Below, one piece after another: positions 43,475 through 57,217 of a stretch of 64,000 nt of DNA. The notes below the pieces were generated by a model. It made no database searches. It was not told the origin of the DNA and saw only the letters and a list, made by a program, of their open reading frames with translations. The translations under genes were made by a program, and so were the position numbers. Location of the stretch: NCBI RefSeq assembly GCF_020034655.1, contig NZ_JAIQDJ010000003.1, forward strand, positions 1 to 64,000, read 5' to 3'. Positions within the stretch are counted from its first letter, which is position 1, and each line of letters begins with the position of its first letter. This stretch comes from Thermomonas beijingensis. Lineage in GTDB: Bacteria > Pseudomonadota > Gammaproteobacteria > Xanthomonadales > Xanthomonadaceae.

Positions 43475-45289
43475 ATGCATCTTGATCCGCACTTGTGGCC
43501 CCAACTTGCCTTCGGTCTGATTCTGGCTGGTGGGCTGTATCTGTTCATCAGCGAGAAGCTGCGCGTCGATGTCACCGCGATGCTGATCCTGCTGGCCTTG
43601 GTGGTGACGGGGGTGCTCGATAGCCGGCAAGCCCTATCCGGGTTCTCCAGCGAGCCGGCGATCATCGTGGCGGCGGTGTTTGTGATCTCCGGTGCGCTGG
43701 GCGCGACCGGCATCAGCGAACGCTTGGGCAGCTGGATGGAACGCGCTTCCGGCAATGCCGAATGGCGCACGATTGCAGTGGTGATGCCACTAGTAGCGCT
43801 GTTGGCATCATTTACCCATCATGTGATGGTCACCGCGATGATGTTGCCGCTGCTGCTGCGACACGCACGCAACCGGCAATTGCCGGCCTCACGCTTATTG
43901 ATGCCGATGTCGCTGGCCGCTTCACTGGGTACCACCTTGACCTTGTTCAGTGCGCCCGCGTTTCTGCTGGCCAATGACATGCTGCAGCGTGCCGGTGCCG
44001 AAGGCCTGGGGATTTTTTCAATCACTCCGATTGGCCTGGCATTAGTGTTGGTGGGCACCGCCTATATGCTGTTGACCCGGTGGCTGCTGCCCAAGCGCAG
44101 TGGCGAGCAAAATGATGACGACTACCTGCGGCTGGATCGCTACCGCACCGAGCTGGTGATCGTGAAGGAAGGCCATTGGTGTACGCGTCCATTGACCGAG
44201 CTGCAAAAAGCATTGGGCGAACGTTTCCGCCAATTAGGTTGGTTGCGTGATGGTCAACGCCGCGATGATCTTGGCAACAACAGTCCATTGTTGGCCGGCG
44301 ACGTGCTGCTGGTCGAAGCCGCCGCCGACGAATTGATGTCGCTGCACGACGATGCTGGTCTGGATCTCAATGCGATTACCCGTTTCGGCAAGTTGGCCAC
44401 CGGTGAGGGCAAGGCGCAGCTGGTGCAGGCGGTGGTGGCGCCGGGCTCGGAATTCATCGGACGCAGCATCCGTGAGTTGGACTTTGCACGCCAATTCCAC
44501 ACCGTCATCGCCGGCCTGTGGCGACGCGGCGAAGACATGGCCGACCGCCTGTCCGATGCACGCCTGCGCGAGGGCGATCTATTGGTGCTATGGGGCATGC
44601 CATCGCGCTTTGCCGAACTGGCGGCGCACCACGGCTTTTTGATGCTGGTGCCGTTTGCCGGGCAAGCCAAACGCCGCCTGCGCGCACCACTGGCGTTGGG
44701 GATCCTCGGCTTGACCGTGCTGGCTGCAGCCACCGAATGGCTGTCGCCACCCTTGGCCTTCCTGTTTGGTGCAGTCGCGATGGTAGCCACCCGCTGTATT
44801 GATGTGGAACAAGCCTATCGCAGCATTGATTTACGCATTTACGTGATGATCGCCGGCGTGATTCCGCTCGGGATCGCAATGGAAAACACCGGTACCGCCG
44901 CCCTGCTGGCACAAGGCTTGTCGCATTGGATCGCGCACTGGCCACCACTGGCAATCCTGCTGGTGATGTTCTCGATCGCGGCGCTGCTCACGCAGGTGAT
45001 GAGCGATGCCGCCACCACCGCCTTGCTGGGGCCCATTTCCATCGCCACCGCGCAAGTGCTGGGGCTGCCGCCAGCACCGTTCGTGATGTGTACCGCCTTG
45101 GGTGCGGTGGTGGCGTTCCTGACCCCCATCGGCCATCACGGCAATTTGTTGATCCTGCGTCCCGGCCAGTACAGCTTTGCTGACTTCCTGCGCGTGGGTC
45201 TGCCACTGACCGTGCTGATTGGTCTGGTCAGCGCGTGGATGGCGCGCTGGTTGTGGATGGGTGGGCCGCTATTGCCGCATATTGGCTAA
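43475..45289 (+). CDS. SLC13/DASS-type permease with RCK-C (TrkA-C) domains
   Basis: A 604-aa inner-membrane protein. About six N-terminal helices (LAFGLILAGGLYLFIS, AIIVAAVFVISGAL) are followed by a cytosolic region with two TrkA-C/RCK-C units (ELVIVKEGHWCTRPLTEL; QAVVAPGSEFIGRSIREL) and a second membrane half ending TALGAVVAFLTPIGHHGNLLIL. The family carries anions such as sulfate or dicarboxylates with sodium; the substrate is unknown. The ATG at 43475 has no ribosome-binding site and lies 6 nt after CAGAAT, so the mRNA may be leaderless. Confidence 0.9.
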   Translation: MHLDPHLWPQLAFGLILAGGLYLFISEKLRVDVTAMLILLALVVTGVLDSRQALSGFSSEPAIIVAAVFVISGALGATGISERLGSWMERASGNAEWRTIAVVMPLVALLASFTHHVMVTAMMLPLLLRHARNRQLPASRLLMPMSLAASLGTTLTLFSAPAFLLANDMLQRAGAEGLGIFSITPIGLALVLVGTAYMLLTRWLLPKRSGEQNDDDYLRLDRYRTELVIVKEGHWCTRPLTELQKALGERFRQLGWLRDGQRRDDLGNNSPLLAGDVLLVEAAADELMSLHDDAGLDLNAITRFGKLATGEGKAQLVQAVVAPGSEFIGRSIRELDFARQFHTVIAGLWRRGEDMADRLSDARLREGDLLVLWGMPSRFAELAAHHGFLMLVPFAGQAKRRLRAPLALGILGLTVLAAATEWLSPPLAFLFGAVAMVATRCIDVEQAYRSIDLRIYVMIAGVIPLGIAMENTGTAALLAQGLSHWIAHWPPLAILLVMFSIAALLTQVMSDAATTALLGPISIATAQVLGLPPAPFVMCTALGAVVAFLTPIGHHGNLLILRPGQYSFADFLRVGLPLTVLIGLVSAWMARWLWMGGPLLPHIG

Positions 45290-45328
45290 ACCTGCACGCT
45301 GCATGCTCTTGCTATCGAGGATTGCGCG

Positions 45329-46192
45329 ATGACCCTGTTGATTGCGCCACGCACCCACGACTTGGGTGGTTTGCAAGTCCGTCGCGTGGTGCCCACCTTG
45401 CAAGCCCGCAGCGTCGGCCCATTCGTGTTTGTCGATCACATGGGTCCGGTGCTGTTTGAACCCGGTCGCGGCATTGATGTGCGCCCGCACCCGCATATCG
45501 GCCTGGCGACTGTCACTTATTTGTGGGCTGGCGCGCTGCGCCATCGCGACACCCTTGGCAGCGTGCAGGACATCCTGCCCGGGGACGTGAACTGGATGAC
45601 CGCGGGGCGCGGCATCGCCCATTCCGAACGTACCCCGCCGGAGCCACGCGCAGCCGGCCACGCGATTCACGGGATGCAGACGTGGGTAGCGCTGCCAAGG
45701 CCGGACGAAGAAATCGCACCGTCGTTCCACCATCATGCCGCCTCCAGCCTGCCGATGCGCGAGCACGCCGGGGCATCGCTGCGGGTGATCGCCGGGCGCG
45801 GCTTCGGTCTGGAATCACCGGTGCAGGTGTTCACCGACACCTTCAACGTTGCCGTCGATCTGGTGCCGAACGCCGAGCTGTCCATCGCAGCGGAAGCGGT
45901 GGAACGCGCACTGTATGTACTCGAAGGGCAGGCCCAGTTGGATGGTGCCGATATTCCGGAAAAACATCTGGTCGTACTCGACCACGGCACGCGTCACGTC
46001 CTGCGCGCCAGGACACCAGTGAAAGCAATGTTGTTTGGCGGTGAGCCGCTGGATGCGCCTCGCCACATGTGGTGGAACTTTGTGTCATCGTCGAAGCAAC
46101 GCATCGAACAAGCCAAGCGGGATTGGGACAGCGGCGCGTTCGGCCTGATTCCCGGCGACGATGTCGAGCGCATCCCGCTGCCGGAGCACTAG
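45329..46192 (+). CDS. Pirin family protein
   Basis: A 287-aa bicupin. The N-terminal cupin has the metal-binding HPHIGLATVTYLWAG, DVNWMTAGRGIAHSER and the segment GPFVFVDHMGP. These fit pirins, some of which are quercetin 2,3-dioxygenases or redox-responsive regulators. The C-terminal cupin begins near LYVLEGQAQLDG. The ATG at 45329 has CGAGGA upstream. It follows the SLC13 gene by 39 bp and precedes cls by 4 bp, so it may be in one transcript with both. Confidence 0.93.
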   Translation: MTLLIAPRTHDLGGLQVRRVVPTLQARSVGPFVFVDHMGPVLFEPGRGIDVRPHPHIGLATVTYLWAGALRHRDTLGSVQDILPGDVNWMTAGRGIAHSERTPPEPRAAGHAIHGMQTWVALPRPDEEIAPSFHHHAASSLPMREHAGASLRVIAGRGFGLESPVQVFTDTFNVAVDLVPNAELSIAAEAVERALYVLEGQAQLDGADIPEKHLVVLDHGTRHVLRARTPVKAMLFGGEPLDAPRHMWWNFVSSSKQRIEQAKRDWDSGAFGLIPGDDVERIPLPEH

Positions 46193-46196
46193 CGCA

Positions 46197-47636
46197 ATGG
46201 AGTATTGGTTGCAGCTTTGGTATGGACTTGAACATCTGCCACATCTTCGCGCCTGGCTGACCGCCGGCTGGGTGGTGTATTTGCTGGGTCTGGGTGGCTG
46301 GATCGTGCTGCAAAAGCGCGAACCGGCAGCCACCTTGAGTTGGTTGATCAGTTTGGCGGCATTGCCGTACATCGGGTTTTTGATTTATTACGTGCTTGGG
46401 CCACAACGCATCGTGCGCCACCGGGCACGCCGTCAGCGTCACTACGCGCGCCTGCCGCGAGAGGACACCGGTTCGGGCGATGAAAGCGCGGAACTGCGCA
46501 CACTGGCACTGACCACAACGGGGCTGCCTCCGAGTACCGCGTGCGAGGTACGCCTGCTGGTGGATGGCGGGCATAAATATCCGGCTTTGCTGGCGGCCAT
46601 TGCGCAAGCGCGCGAGCATATCCATCTGGAGTACTACATCTACAACCCGGACCGCACGGGTGGCGCACTGCTGGAGGCACTGGTGGAGCGCGCCCGCGCT
46701 GGTGTCAAAGTGCGCCTGCTGGTGGATGCGATGGGTTCGAAATTGGCCAACCGTCGCTACTTTGCCCCCTTGCTCGAGGCCGGCGGCGAACTGGCATGGT
46801 TTCACCCCACCCGCCTGTGGCTGCCGTGGCGGCGGCCGTGGCTGAACCTGCGCACCCATCGCAAGCTGGTGGTGATCGACGGCAAGATCGGCTTTCTGGG
46901 CGGCATCAACATTACCGACGAAGAAGACGAGCGCCTGCGCGAAGACGCCTACCGCGACTTGCATTTGCAGATCAAGGGCGACGTGGTACACGCCTTGCAG
47001 GATGTCTTTGTCGAGGACTGGGCTTACGCCACCGAGCGCTCCGACTTCATTGGCGACGTGGTGCGCACCATGCCTCCCAAGCAACCCGGCCCAATCCGTG
47101 CACAACTGCTGATTTCCGGCCCGGATTCGCGGTGGGAAGCGATCCACCGCATGCACGTCAGCGCGATTTACACGGCCTCGCGGCGGGTCTGGCTGTCCAC
47201 TCCATATTTTGTGCCCGGCGAAGCCGCCATGATGGCGCTGACCTCGGCGGCATTGGGTGGGCTGGATGTGCGCCTGCTGGTGCCCAAAATGAGTGATAGC
47301 CGGCTAGTGACCTGGTGCGTGCGGTCGTTTTATGACGACCTCCTGGCGGCGGGTGTCAAGGTGTACGAATACGGCCCGCGCATGCTGCATAGCAAGGCAC
47401 TGCTGGTGGACGACGCGCTGGCTATCATCGGTAGCGCCAATTTCGACAACCGCAGCTTCCGGCTCAACTTCGAATCCTCGCTACTGCTGGAAGATGCCGG
47501 CATGGCCGCGGAACTGGCGCAGTTGATCGAGCGCGAATTCGCCTCGGCGCCACGCGTTCGTGCAGATCGCCCCCGTCCCCTGCTCAGCGCGCGCCTCCCA
47601 GAAGCATTGGCGCGCTTGCTGGCCCCCCTGCTGTAA
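46197..47636 (+). CDS. cls: Cardiolipin synthase
   Basis: A 479-aa phospholipase D-superfamily enzyme. Two N-terminal helices (AGWVVYLLGLGGWIVL; LISLAALPYIGFLIYYVLG) anchor it in the inner membrane. Two HKD motifs are intact: HRKLVVIDGKIGFLGGIN and HSKALLVDDALAIIGSANFD. It joins two phosphatidylglycerols into cardiolipin and glycerol. GGAG lies just before the ATG at 46197, only 4 bp after the pirin stop. Confidence 0.95.
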   Translation: MEYWLQLWYGLEHLPHLRAWLTAGWVVYLLGLGGWIVLQKREPAATLSWLISLAALPYIGFLIYYVLGPQRIVRHRARRQRHYARLPREDTGSGDESAELRTLALTTTGLPPSTACEVRLLVDGGHKYPALLAAIAQAREHIHLEYYIYNPDRTGGALLEALVERARAGVKVRLLVDAMGSKLANRRYFAPLLEAGGELAWFHPTRLWLPWRRPWLNLRTHRKLVVIDGKIGFLGGINITDEEDERLREDAYRDLHLQIKGDVVHALQDVFVEDWAYATERSDFIGDVVRTMPPKQPGPIRAQLLISGPDSRWEAIHRMHVSAIYTASRRVWLSTPYFVPGEAAMMALTSAALGGLDVRLLVPKMSDSRLVTWCVRSFYDDLLAAGVKVYEYGPRMLHSKALLVDDALAIIGSANFDNRSFRLNFESSLLLEDAGMAAELAQLIEREFASAPRVRADRPRPLLSARLPEALARLLAPLL

Positions 47637-47686
47637 GCCCGCCGACTGGCGTTACACTGCGCGCGTCCTGTCATGGAGTTGCGTGC

Positions 47687-47941
47687 ATGCATTGGTTGTT
47701 TCTGCTGCTGGCCCTGGCGGCCATGGCGTTTGGATTTTTGACTACCTCGATGGCGGTACTGGTGAGCTGCCTGCTGGCGGCACTGGTGCTGTTCGTGTTG
47801 TGGATCCTGGGCATGTACCAAGCACGGGTGGCCGGCAGTGGCCGTGACGTGAGCCTGATGATCGACCCCAGCGAAATGCGCAGATTGCGCGATCAGGTAC
47901 ACGCACGCAAGGCCGAAAACCAAGACCTGCCTCCGCAATGA
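47687..47941 (+). CDS. Small two-helix membrane protein upstream of pdxJ
   Basis: An 84-aa protein with two adjacent hydrophobic helices ([36 protein letters not shown]) and a charged C-terminal tail ([16 protein letters not shown]). Its family is not recognised. TGGAG precedes the ATG at 47687 and a TACACT box lies about 30 bp upstream. Its stop overlaps the pdxJ start by 4 bp (ATGA), so translation of the two is coupled. Confidence 0.8.
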   Translation: MHWLFLLLALAAMAFGFLTTSMAVLVSCLLAALVLFVLWILGMYQARVAGSGRDVSLMIDPSEMRRLRDQVHARKAENQDLPPQ

Positions 47942-48717
47942 CCGCACTCAGCGTCAACCTCAACAAAATCGCCGTATTGCGCAATTCCCGTGGCGGCACT
48001 GAACCGGATTTGTTGCGTGCGGCCAGCACCTGTTTGGACGCCGGTGCGCACGGGCTGACTGTGCACCCTCGCCCGGATGCCCGCCATATTCGAGCCGCCG
48101 ATGTGCTGCTGTTAGGCGACCTGTGCACCCAACGTGGTGTCGAATTCAATATCGAAGGCAACCCATTTGCACCCGCACGCACCGGGTATCCTGGTCTGTT
48201 GGCGCTGTGTGAAGCGACCCGTCCGGCGCAGGTCACCCTAGTGCCAGATGGCGACGGCCAGCTGACCTCGGATCATGGCTTTGATTTCGTCCGTGACGGC
48301 GCTGCGCTGCAGCCACTGATCGCCGCATTCAAATTACTTGGCTGCCGTGTGTCCGTGTTTGTGGATGTGGGCGACCCCCACGTGGAACAAGCCGCTGCTC
48401 TCGGTGCTGACCGGATCGAGCTGTACACCGGCCCGTATGCCGAGGCCTTTGCAACAGGCCACATCCAGCCTGCCTTGGCTGCCGCCGTGGCCACCGCCCA
48501 GCGCGCACAAGCAGCAGGTTTAGGCGTGAACGCAGGACACGATCTCAATCAGGACAATTTGCCTGTGCTTTTGCAGGCTATCGCCAATGTGCAGGAAGTC
48601 TCGATCGGCCACGCGTTGATCGGCGATGCCCTGTATGCAGGCTTGCAAGCCACCGTGCGCGCCTATCGGTGCATCGTCGATCGCGCCGCGCTGTTGTACG
48701 GAGCTGGCCCAGCTTGA
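47938..48717 (+). CDS. pdxJ: Pyridoxine 5'-phosphate synthase
   Basis: A 259-aa TIM-barrel enzyme that condenses 3-amino-2-oxopropyl phosphate with deoxyxylulose 5-phosphate to form pyridoxine phosphate. Family motifs are [73 protein letters not shown] and [16 protein letters not shown]. It starts in a 4-bp overlap with the small membrane protein. It runs convergently with the exbD genes, as in other xanthomonads where pdxJ adjoins tonB-exbB-exbD. Confidence 0.97.
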   Translation: MTALSVNLNKIAVLRNSRGGTEPDLLRAASTCLDAGAHGLTVHPRPDARHIRAADVLLLGDLCTQRGVEFNIEGNPFAPARTGYPGLLALCEATRPAQVTLVPDGDGQLTSDHGFDFVRDGAALQPLIAAFKLLGCRVSVFVDVGDPHVEQAAALGADRIELYTGPYAEAFATGHIQPALAAAVATAQRAQAAGLGVNAGHDLNQDNLPVLLQAIANVQEVSIGHALIGDALYAGLQATVRAYRCIVDRAALLYGAGPA

Positions 48718-48803
48718 TGTCCGCACATCTTGTCGAGCGGCGCTTGCTCCGCTTGATGCTGTTGATAGCCGCGCAAGCTCGCCCCCGCAGTCCGCCATGA
48801 ATC

Positions 48804-48833
48804 AAAAAAAACGCCGCCCGATTGGGCGGCGTT
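48804..48833 (-). terminator. Rho-independent terminator of the tonB-exb operon
   Basis: A 10-bp perfect stem AACGCCGCCC / GGGCGGCGTT with a 4-nt loop, followed on the minus strand by a run of T (48811-48804). It lies 46 bp past the last exbD stop and may also stop pdxJ transcripts. Confidence 0.92.
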
Positions 48834-48879
48834 TCGTCATCCACGACGTGCTCCGCAATCCGGAGCCTGTAGCAGTGTT

Positions 48880-49293
48880 TCAGTTTTGCACAAACCCGAT
48901 CTTGGCCATCTCTGCATTCTTGGCCGAAGCCAACACCTTGGCCAGGACACCGTACTCGGCCTGGTCATTGGTTTCGATCTGCAGTTCCGGCTGGTTGCTG
49001 GGGTCACGCGCAACTTCTTCGAGCATGCGCTTTTGCAAACCATTCACATCCGCCGGTGAATCATTCCAGAACACTGCGCCCGAAGCGTCGATTCGCAAGC
49101 GAATCGGCTCCGGTGGTTCCTTCGGATTTTCCGGTGGCTTATCGGTCTTTTGTGGCAGATCCACATCCACCGGAATCGACTGGATCGGCATGGTCACCAT
49201 GAAGATGATCAGCAATACCAGCATCACGTCCACCAGTGGCGTGACATTGATATCAGCCATCGCACCTTGGCTAGACTTGGACGAAAAGGCCAT
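48880..49293 (-). CDS. exbD2: ExbD-type biopolymer transport protein (second copy)
   Basis: A 137-aa protein. The ExbD signature [23 protein letters not shown] contains the membrane Asp needed for proton coupling. A Pro-rich segment then leads to the periplasmic domain ending MAKIGFVQN. With ExbB it would form the proton-driven motor that energises TonB. GAGGAGAA precedes the ATG. It differs considerably from the upstream ExbD, so the pair are old paralogues. Confidence 0.95.
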   Translation of the reverse strand: MAFSSKSSQGAMADINVTPLVDVMLVLLIIFMVTMPIQSIPVDVDLPQKTDKPPENPKEPPEPIRLRIDASGAVFWNDSPADVNGLQKRMLEEVARDPSNQPELQIETNDQAEYGVLAKVLASAKNAEMAKIGFVQN

Positions 49294-49305
49294 CTAACGT
49301 TCTCC

Positions 49306-49734
49306 TCAGCCTTTCTTCGGCGGCGTGGTGATGAAGCCGACCTTGGCCATACCTTGAGCCTGCGCGATCTTCACGACATCGCTGACCAGATGGTAGGCCG
49401 TGGTCTTGTCACCGCGGATCTGCAATGGCGGCTGCGGCACTTTTTGTGCTTCAACCGAGAGGCGACTTTCGATCGCCTGCTTGGTCGTCGGCTCGTCATT
49501 CAGGAACAGCTCACCCGTTTCTGTCACCGAGATGGTAATCGGCGGGATCTGCTGCTTTTTCTCTTCCTTCTTGACCAGCGTCGCTTCCGGCAGTGCGACC
49601 TTGACCTTATGGTTCATCAATGGTGTGGTGATCATGAAAATGATCAGCAGCACCAACATCACGTCCACCAAGGGCGTGACGTTGATTTCCGCCATCGGGG
49701 CGCCGTCTTCCTTATTACCAACACTCGCACCCAT
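49306..49734 (-). CDS. exbD1: ExbD-type biopolymer transport protein (first copy)
   Basis: A 142-aa protein with the conserved [24 protein letters not shown] helix and a periplasmic domain (TISVTETGELFLNDEPTT; MAKVGFITTPPKKG). GGAGG precedes the ATG. It lies 35 bp after exbB and 12 bp before the second exbD, in a tonB-exbB-exbD1-exbD2 operon typical of xanthomonads. In Xanthomonas campestris the second ExbD is needed for some host responses but not for iron uptake (established knowledge); whether this holds here is unknown. Confidence 0.96.
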   Translation of the reverse strand: MGASVGNKEDGAPMAEINVTPLVDVMLVLLIIFMITTPLMNHKVKVALPEATLVKKEEKKQQIPPITISVTETGELFLNDEPTTKQAIESRLSVEAQKVPQPPLQIRGDKTTAYHLVSDVVKIAQAQGMAKVGFITTPPKKG

Positions 49735-49769
49735 GGTCAGGGGCCTCCGTCAGGATCCGTACGCTTCGA

Positions 49770-50528
49770 TCAACGCTTGCCGGCCACTTCGCCGACGCGT
49801 GCGCCGGTGGCGAAGAAGTCGTGCAGGTCGTGCGCGAAGGTATCGAACTGGTTGTTGGTGATGCGATTGAAGCGCACGAAGGCGTTGTACGCCAACAGCG
49901 CCGGGATCGCGGCAAACAGACCGATGGCGGTCATGATCAGCGCTTCACCCACTGGACCGGCCACTGCCGAGATCGAGGCGTCACCCGACGAACCGATCTT
50001 GATCAATGCGTGGTAGATACCCCACACGGTACCCAGCAGACCGACGAACGGTGCAGCCGAACCCACGGTAGCCAGCACGGTCAAACCGTCTTCCAGACCC
50101 AGCGATTCGCGGGTCACGGCCTGGCGCAGGGCGCGATCGACGAACTCGGAGCGGTTCAGCGACTCGGCCAGACGCGAGCCATCGTGACGCTGATGGTGGG
50201 CGGCAGCTTGGGCCGCATCCAGCGCGATCTTGGAGAACGGCTCGGATTTCGGCTGTTCTTCCATGAAGCGAATCGCATCCTGCGCGTTCGAGGTTTCCCA
50301 GAACGTGCTGACCACGCGATCTGCGCGGCCACGCAAACGCATGTTCTTGATGAAGTTGATGATGATCCAGTACCAGGACATCACCGACATGACGGACAGG
50401 GTGATAAACACAACCCAGCCCACCGCGTCGAAGCCCTGGATCAGATGGTCGAAGCCCATCTGCTGCAGCGCGGCGGCGTTGTTGCCTCCGGCAGCGGCAG
50501 GTGCGGCGGCAGCAGTTTCTTGCAACAT
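49770..50528 (-). CDS. exbB: ExbB proton channel of the TonB system
   Basis: A 252-aa protein of the MotA/TolQ/ExbB family. Three transmembrane segments are seen (VGWVVFITLSVMSVMSWYWIIINF; TVLATVGSAAPFVGLLGTVWGIYHAL; IMTAIGLFAAIPALLAYN), with the long cytosolic loop between the first and second. It forms the ring around ExbD. AAGGTAAG precedes the ATG at 50528. The short Ala/Gly-rich N-terminal periplasmic extension is usual for xanthomonads. Confidence 0.96.
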   Translation of the reverse strand: MLQETAAAAPAAAGGNNAAALQQMGFDHLIQGFDAVGWVVFITLSVMSVMSWYWIIINFIKNMRLRGRADRVVSTFWETSNAQDAIRFMEEQPKSEPFSKIALDAAQAAAHHQRHDGSRLAESLNRSEFVDRALRQAVTRESLGLEDGLTVLATVGSAAPFVGLLGTVWGIYHALIKIGSSGDASISAVAGPVGEALIMTAIGLFAAIPALLAYNAFVRFNRITNNQFDTFAHDLHDFFATGARVGEVAGKR

Positions 50529-50607
50529 ACGCTTACCTTTTGATGTCGTGGATGAGGTAGTTCAAAACGGATAACACGAGAGTAGTACAGGGCACAATCA
50601 AACAGCT

Positions 50608-51279
50608 TTACAACTTGAACTCGACTGGAACGCGAACGCGGCTTGCGACCTTCTGTCCGTTCCGGACTTCCGGATTAAAGCGCCACTTGCGTGCAGCCTG
50701 CTGCGCGGCACGATCCAGATTGCGATTGCCGCTGGATTTTTCGACTTCAACATCCAGCACCCCGCCGCTAGCGTCAATACTGACGATCAGGATCGTGGTA
50801 CCGGTGATGCTGCGGCGCATTTCTTCAGGCGGATACTTCGGCGGATTCATGCCGCGCGATGAAGGATCAACACTGGAGCCTACATCCGAAATCGCTGCCG
50901 GTGGAGCGGGGGGCGACGGCGGCGGCGCAGGACGATCCACGGCACGCGGAGTATCCAGCACCACCGGCGGATCTTCCGGCGGCGGCGGCGTCGGCGTCTT
51001 GATGGTCGGCGGCGCCAACGTCTTGATCGGCGGCGGCGGCTTGTCCGTCGGCGGCGGCGGTGGCGGCGGTGGCGGCGGCGGCGGTGGCGGCTCGATAAAG
51101 GTGACGCTCACCGTATCGGTTTTCTCGGTTTCCTGCGGTGGCGGCGACACTGGAGACAGCAACAACAGCAGCGCTGCCGCATGCAGAGCAACCGCAAAGC
51201 TGATGCCGGTGATGCGCGGCCAACTCAAGCCGAGTTCACGGCTGTTTCTATTCTCGATGTGGGCGAGATCTTCCGACAT
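50608..51279 (-). CDS. tonB: TonB energy-transducing protein
   Basis: A 223-aa TonB. One N-terminal anchor (ITGISFAVALHAAALLLLLSPV) carries the SxxxH-type His; a very proline-rich spacer follows with 14 consecutive prolines (codons at 51049-51090), and then a C-terminal TonB domain (KYPPEEMRRSITGTTILIVSIDASGGVLDVEVEKSSG). It transmits proton-motive force to outer-membrane receptors such as the one at 17752-20562. The ATG at 51279 is preferred over an upstream GTG at 51285. Overall length is typical. Confidence 0.96.
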   Translation of the reverse strand: MSEDLAHIENRNSRELGLSWPRITGISFAVALHAAALLLLLSPVSPPPQETEKTDTVSVTFIEPPPPPPPPPPPPPPTDKPPPPIKTLAPPTIKTPTPPPPEDPPVVLDTPRAVDRPAPPPSPPAPPAAISDVGSSVDPSSRGMNPPKYPPEEMRRSITGTTILIVSIDASGGVLDVEVEKSSGNRNLDRAAQQAARKWRFNPEVRNGQKVASRVRVPVEFKL

Positions 51280-51362
51280 GCGCACGGCTCTAGAGGTGGG
51301 GGCCCCGCACGTTACCGGCGAGGCATCAACAGTGCGGCTTTTCGGCCGCAGGAATCCCGTAG

Positions 51363-51391
51363 TTTATACCAAGCTAGTGGACTTGTTCCAA
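51363..51391 (-). promoter_or_regulatory. Sigma70-type promoter of tonB-exbB-exbD
   Basis: On the minus strand TTGGAA (51391-51386) and TATAAA (51368-51363) are separated by exactly 17 bp. The start would be near 51356, giving a 5' leader of about 77 nt before tonB. No clear Fur box is seen. Confidence 0.65.
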
Positions 51392-51431
51392 GTCTTATTT
51401 TTGGTGTAAGCAAGAAACTGCGTGGTCGGTC

Positions 51432-52559
51432 TCATCGCGCAAGGATGCGTTTGGCATCCTCGGGCTTCTTGATACCCTTGTCCAGTGCCGATTTGGCGGC
51501 GGCTTTGGCCTCGGCTTTCTTGCCATCCATATCCAGCACCTTGGCCAGGTTCAAGTAAGCCTCACCATCCGCTGCCATCGGTGCGGCACGCTTGTACATG
51601 GCAATCGCCAGCGGCATGTTGTCGTTGGCATAGGCCGTTTGCGCCAAGATCTGGTAGTCGCGTGCAAGCTCCGGGCCTGGCTGCAAGATGCCCTTGGCCA
51701 CGCCGTCATCGACCACCTTCTGTGCCTCCGTCCAGCGCTGGGCATTCATGTAACCGATATAGAGTGCACGCAACTCTCTTGGTTCGGTCAGCATGCCGCG
51801 TTGGTAGGCCTGTTCCAGCAACTTGTTGGCATCGTCAAATTTCTCCGCACCCTGCAGCGCGGCAACACCGTTCATCAACAGGCGTTTATCGGTGGGATTC
51901 TTGTTGATCAGGTCTTTGTAGATTGCGGCCGCTTCGTCATTGCGGTTTAAGCCTGCCAGCACGCCCGCACGGAACGCTAGCTGATCGGCTTTGCCCGATT
52001 TGGTTTCCGCCAAAAAGCGATCGATCGTGGCCAAAGCATCGGCGTACTTTTCTTCGCCGTACTGAATGATGGCCAGGTTGTACATTGTTGCGTAGTGACT
52101 ATCGTTATCCAGCCCGTTGGCATCCACGGCCTTGCCAAAATAAGTGGCGGCCTTGGCTTGGTCGTTCATATTTGCAGCGGCATTGCCGGCCATCGAATAG
52201 GCAAACGCTTTGTCGTAGGCGTTGGCCGATGCCATCCCCCCCAATTCATCCGCTTTGCTGATGACCCCCGCCCAGTCGTCTTTTTCATAAAGCTCTTGCA
52301 TCGCTTGCAAGGACTTGATCGTTTTGGGTGAGGCCTTGGCCTCGGGCGACTGGCGGGTAGCATTGGGGTACATCGGTGGCTTCTTCTCGGCCTCGGCCTC
52401 GGCCTTGGTCACCTTGCCATGTCCCAATTCGGCCTGCCGCTTGGCCCGCTCTTCGCGAGCACTGCTTTGTGGATCCGCATGCACCAACGGCGCCAACGTG
52501 ATCAAACCCAAAGCCGCTGTCATGGCAACAATAAGAGGACGACGCATCGACAAGAACAT
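51432..52559 (-). CDS. Exported tetratricopeptide-repeat protein
   Basis: A 375-aa protein. A signal peptide (LIVAMTAALGLITLAPLVHA) is followed by a charged linker (EERAKRQAELG; KAEAEAEKKPP) and then tandem TPR-like helices (AYSMAGNAAANMNDQAKAATYFGKAVDA; YNLAIIQYGEEKYADALATIDRFL; AFRAGVLAGLNRNDEAAAIYKDLI; YLNLAKVLDMDGKKAEAKAAAKSAL). It probably acts as a periplasmic scaffold. GAGG lies before the ATG at 52559. It is part of the conserved block between gyrB and tonB in this family of bacteria; its exact role is not known. Confidence 0.9.
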   Translation of the reverse strand: MFLSMRRPLIVAMTAALGLITLAPLVHADPQSSAREERAKRQAELGHGKVTKAEAEAEKKPPMYPNATRQSPEAKASPKTIKSLQAMQELYEKDDWAGVISKADELGGMASANAYDKAFAYSMAGNAAANMNDQAKAATYFGKAVDANGLDNDSHYATMYNLAIIQYGEEKYADALATIDRFLAETKSGKADQLAFRAGVLAGLNRNDEAAAIYKDLINKNPTDKRLLMNGVAALQGAEKFDDANKLLEQAYQRGMLTEPRELRALYIGYMNAQRWTEAQKVVDDGVAKGILQPGPELARDYQILAQTAYANDNMPLAIAMYKRAAPMAADGEAYLNLAKVLDMDGKKAEAKAAAKSALDKGIKKPEDAKRILAR

Positions 52560-52642
52560 ACAACACCTCAATGAGTTGAGCGCCGCGTGGAGCAATACGG
52601 CGGTGTTAAAAAACTAGCAGAAACGAGGCAATTTGGCGCGTG

Positions 52643-57132
<4,490 letters not shown>

Positions 57133-57159
57133 GCCAGGATCACGTGCAGGCACATACAA

Positions 57160-57184
57160 CAACGCCCGGGGAAGCCGGGCGTTG
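57160..57184. terminator. Stem-loop between dnaN and recF
   Basis: A 10-bp stem CAACGCCCGG / CCGGGCGTTG with a short loop in the 85-bp dnaN-recF gap. On the minus strand it is followed by TTGTATG, a weak U tract, so it is probably an attenuator or processing site. Confidence 0.45.
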
Positions 57185-57217
57185 CCAAACGTGTTTCACA
57201 TAACGCAGCAGGATCAT

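Noticed and set aside
45843-47156. 437-codon minus-strand frame across pirin and cls
   Set aside because: It spans two real genes antisense and lacks any family features.
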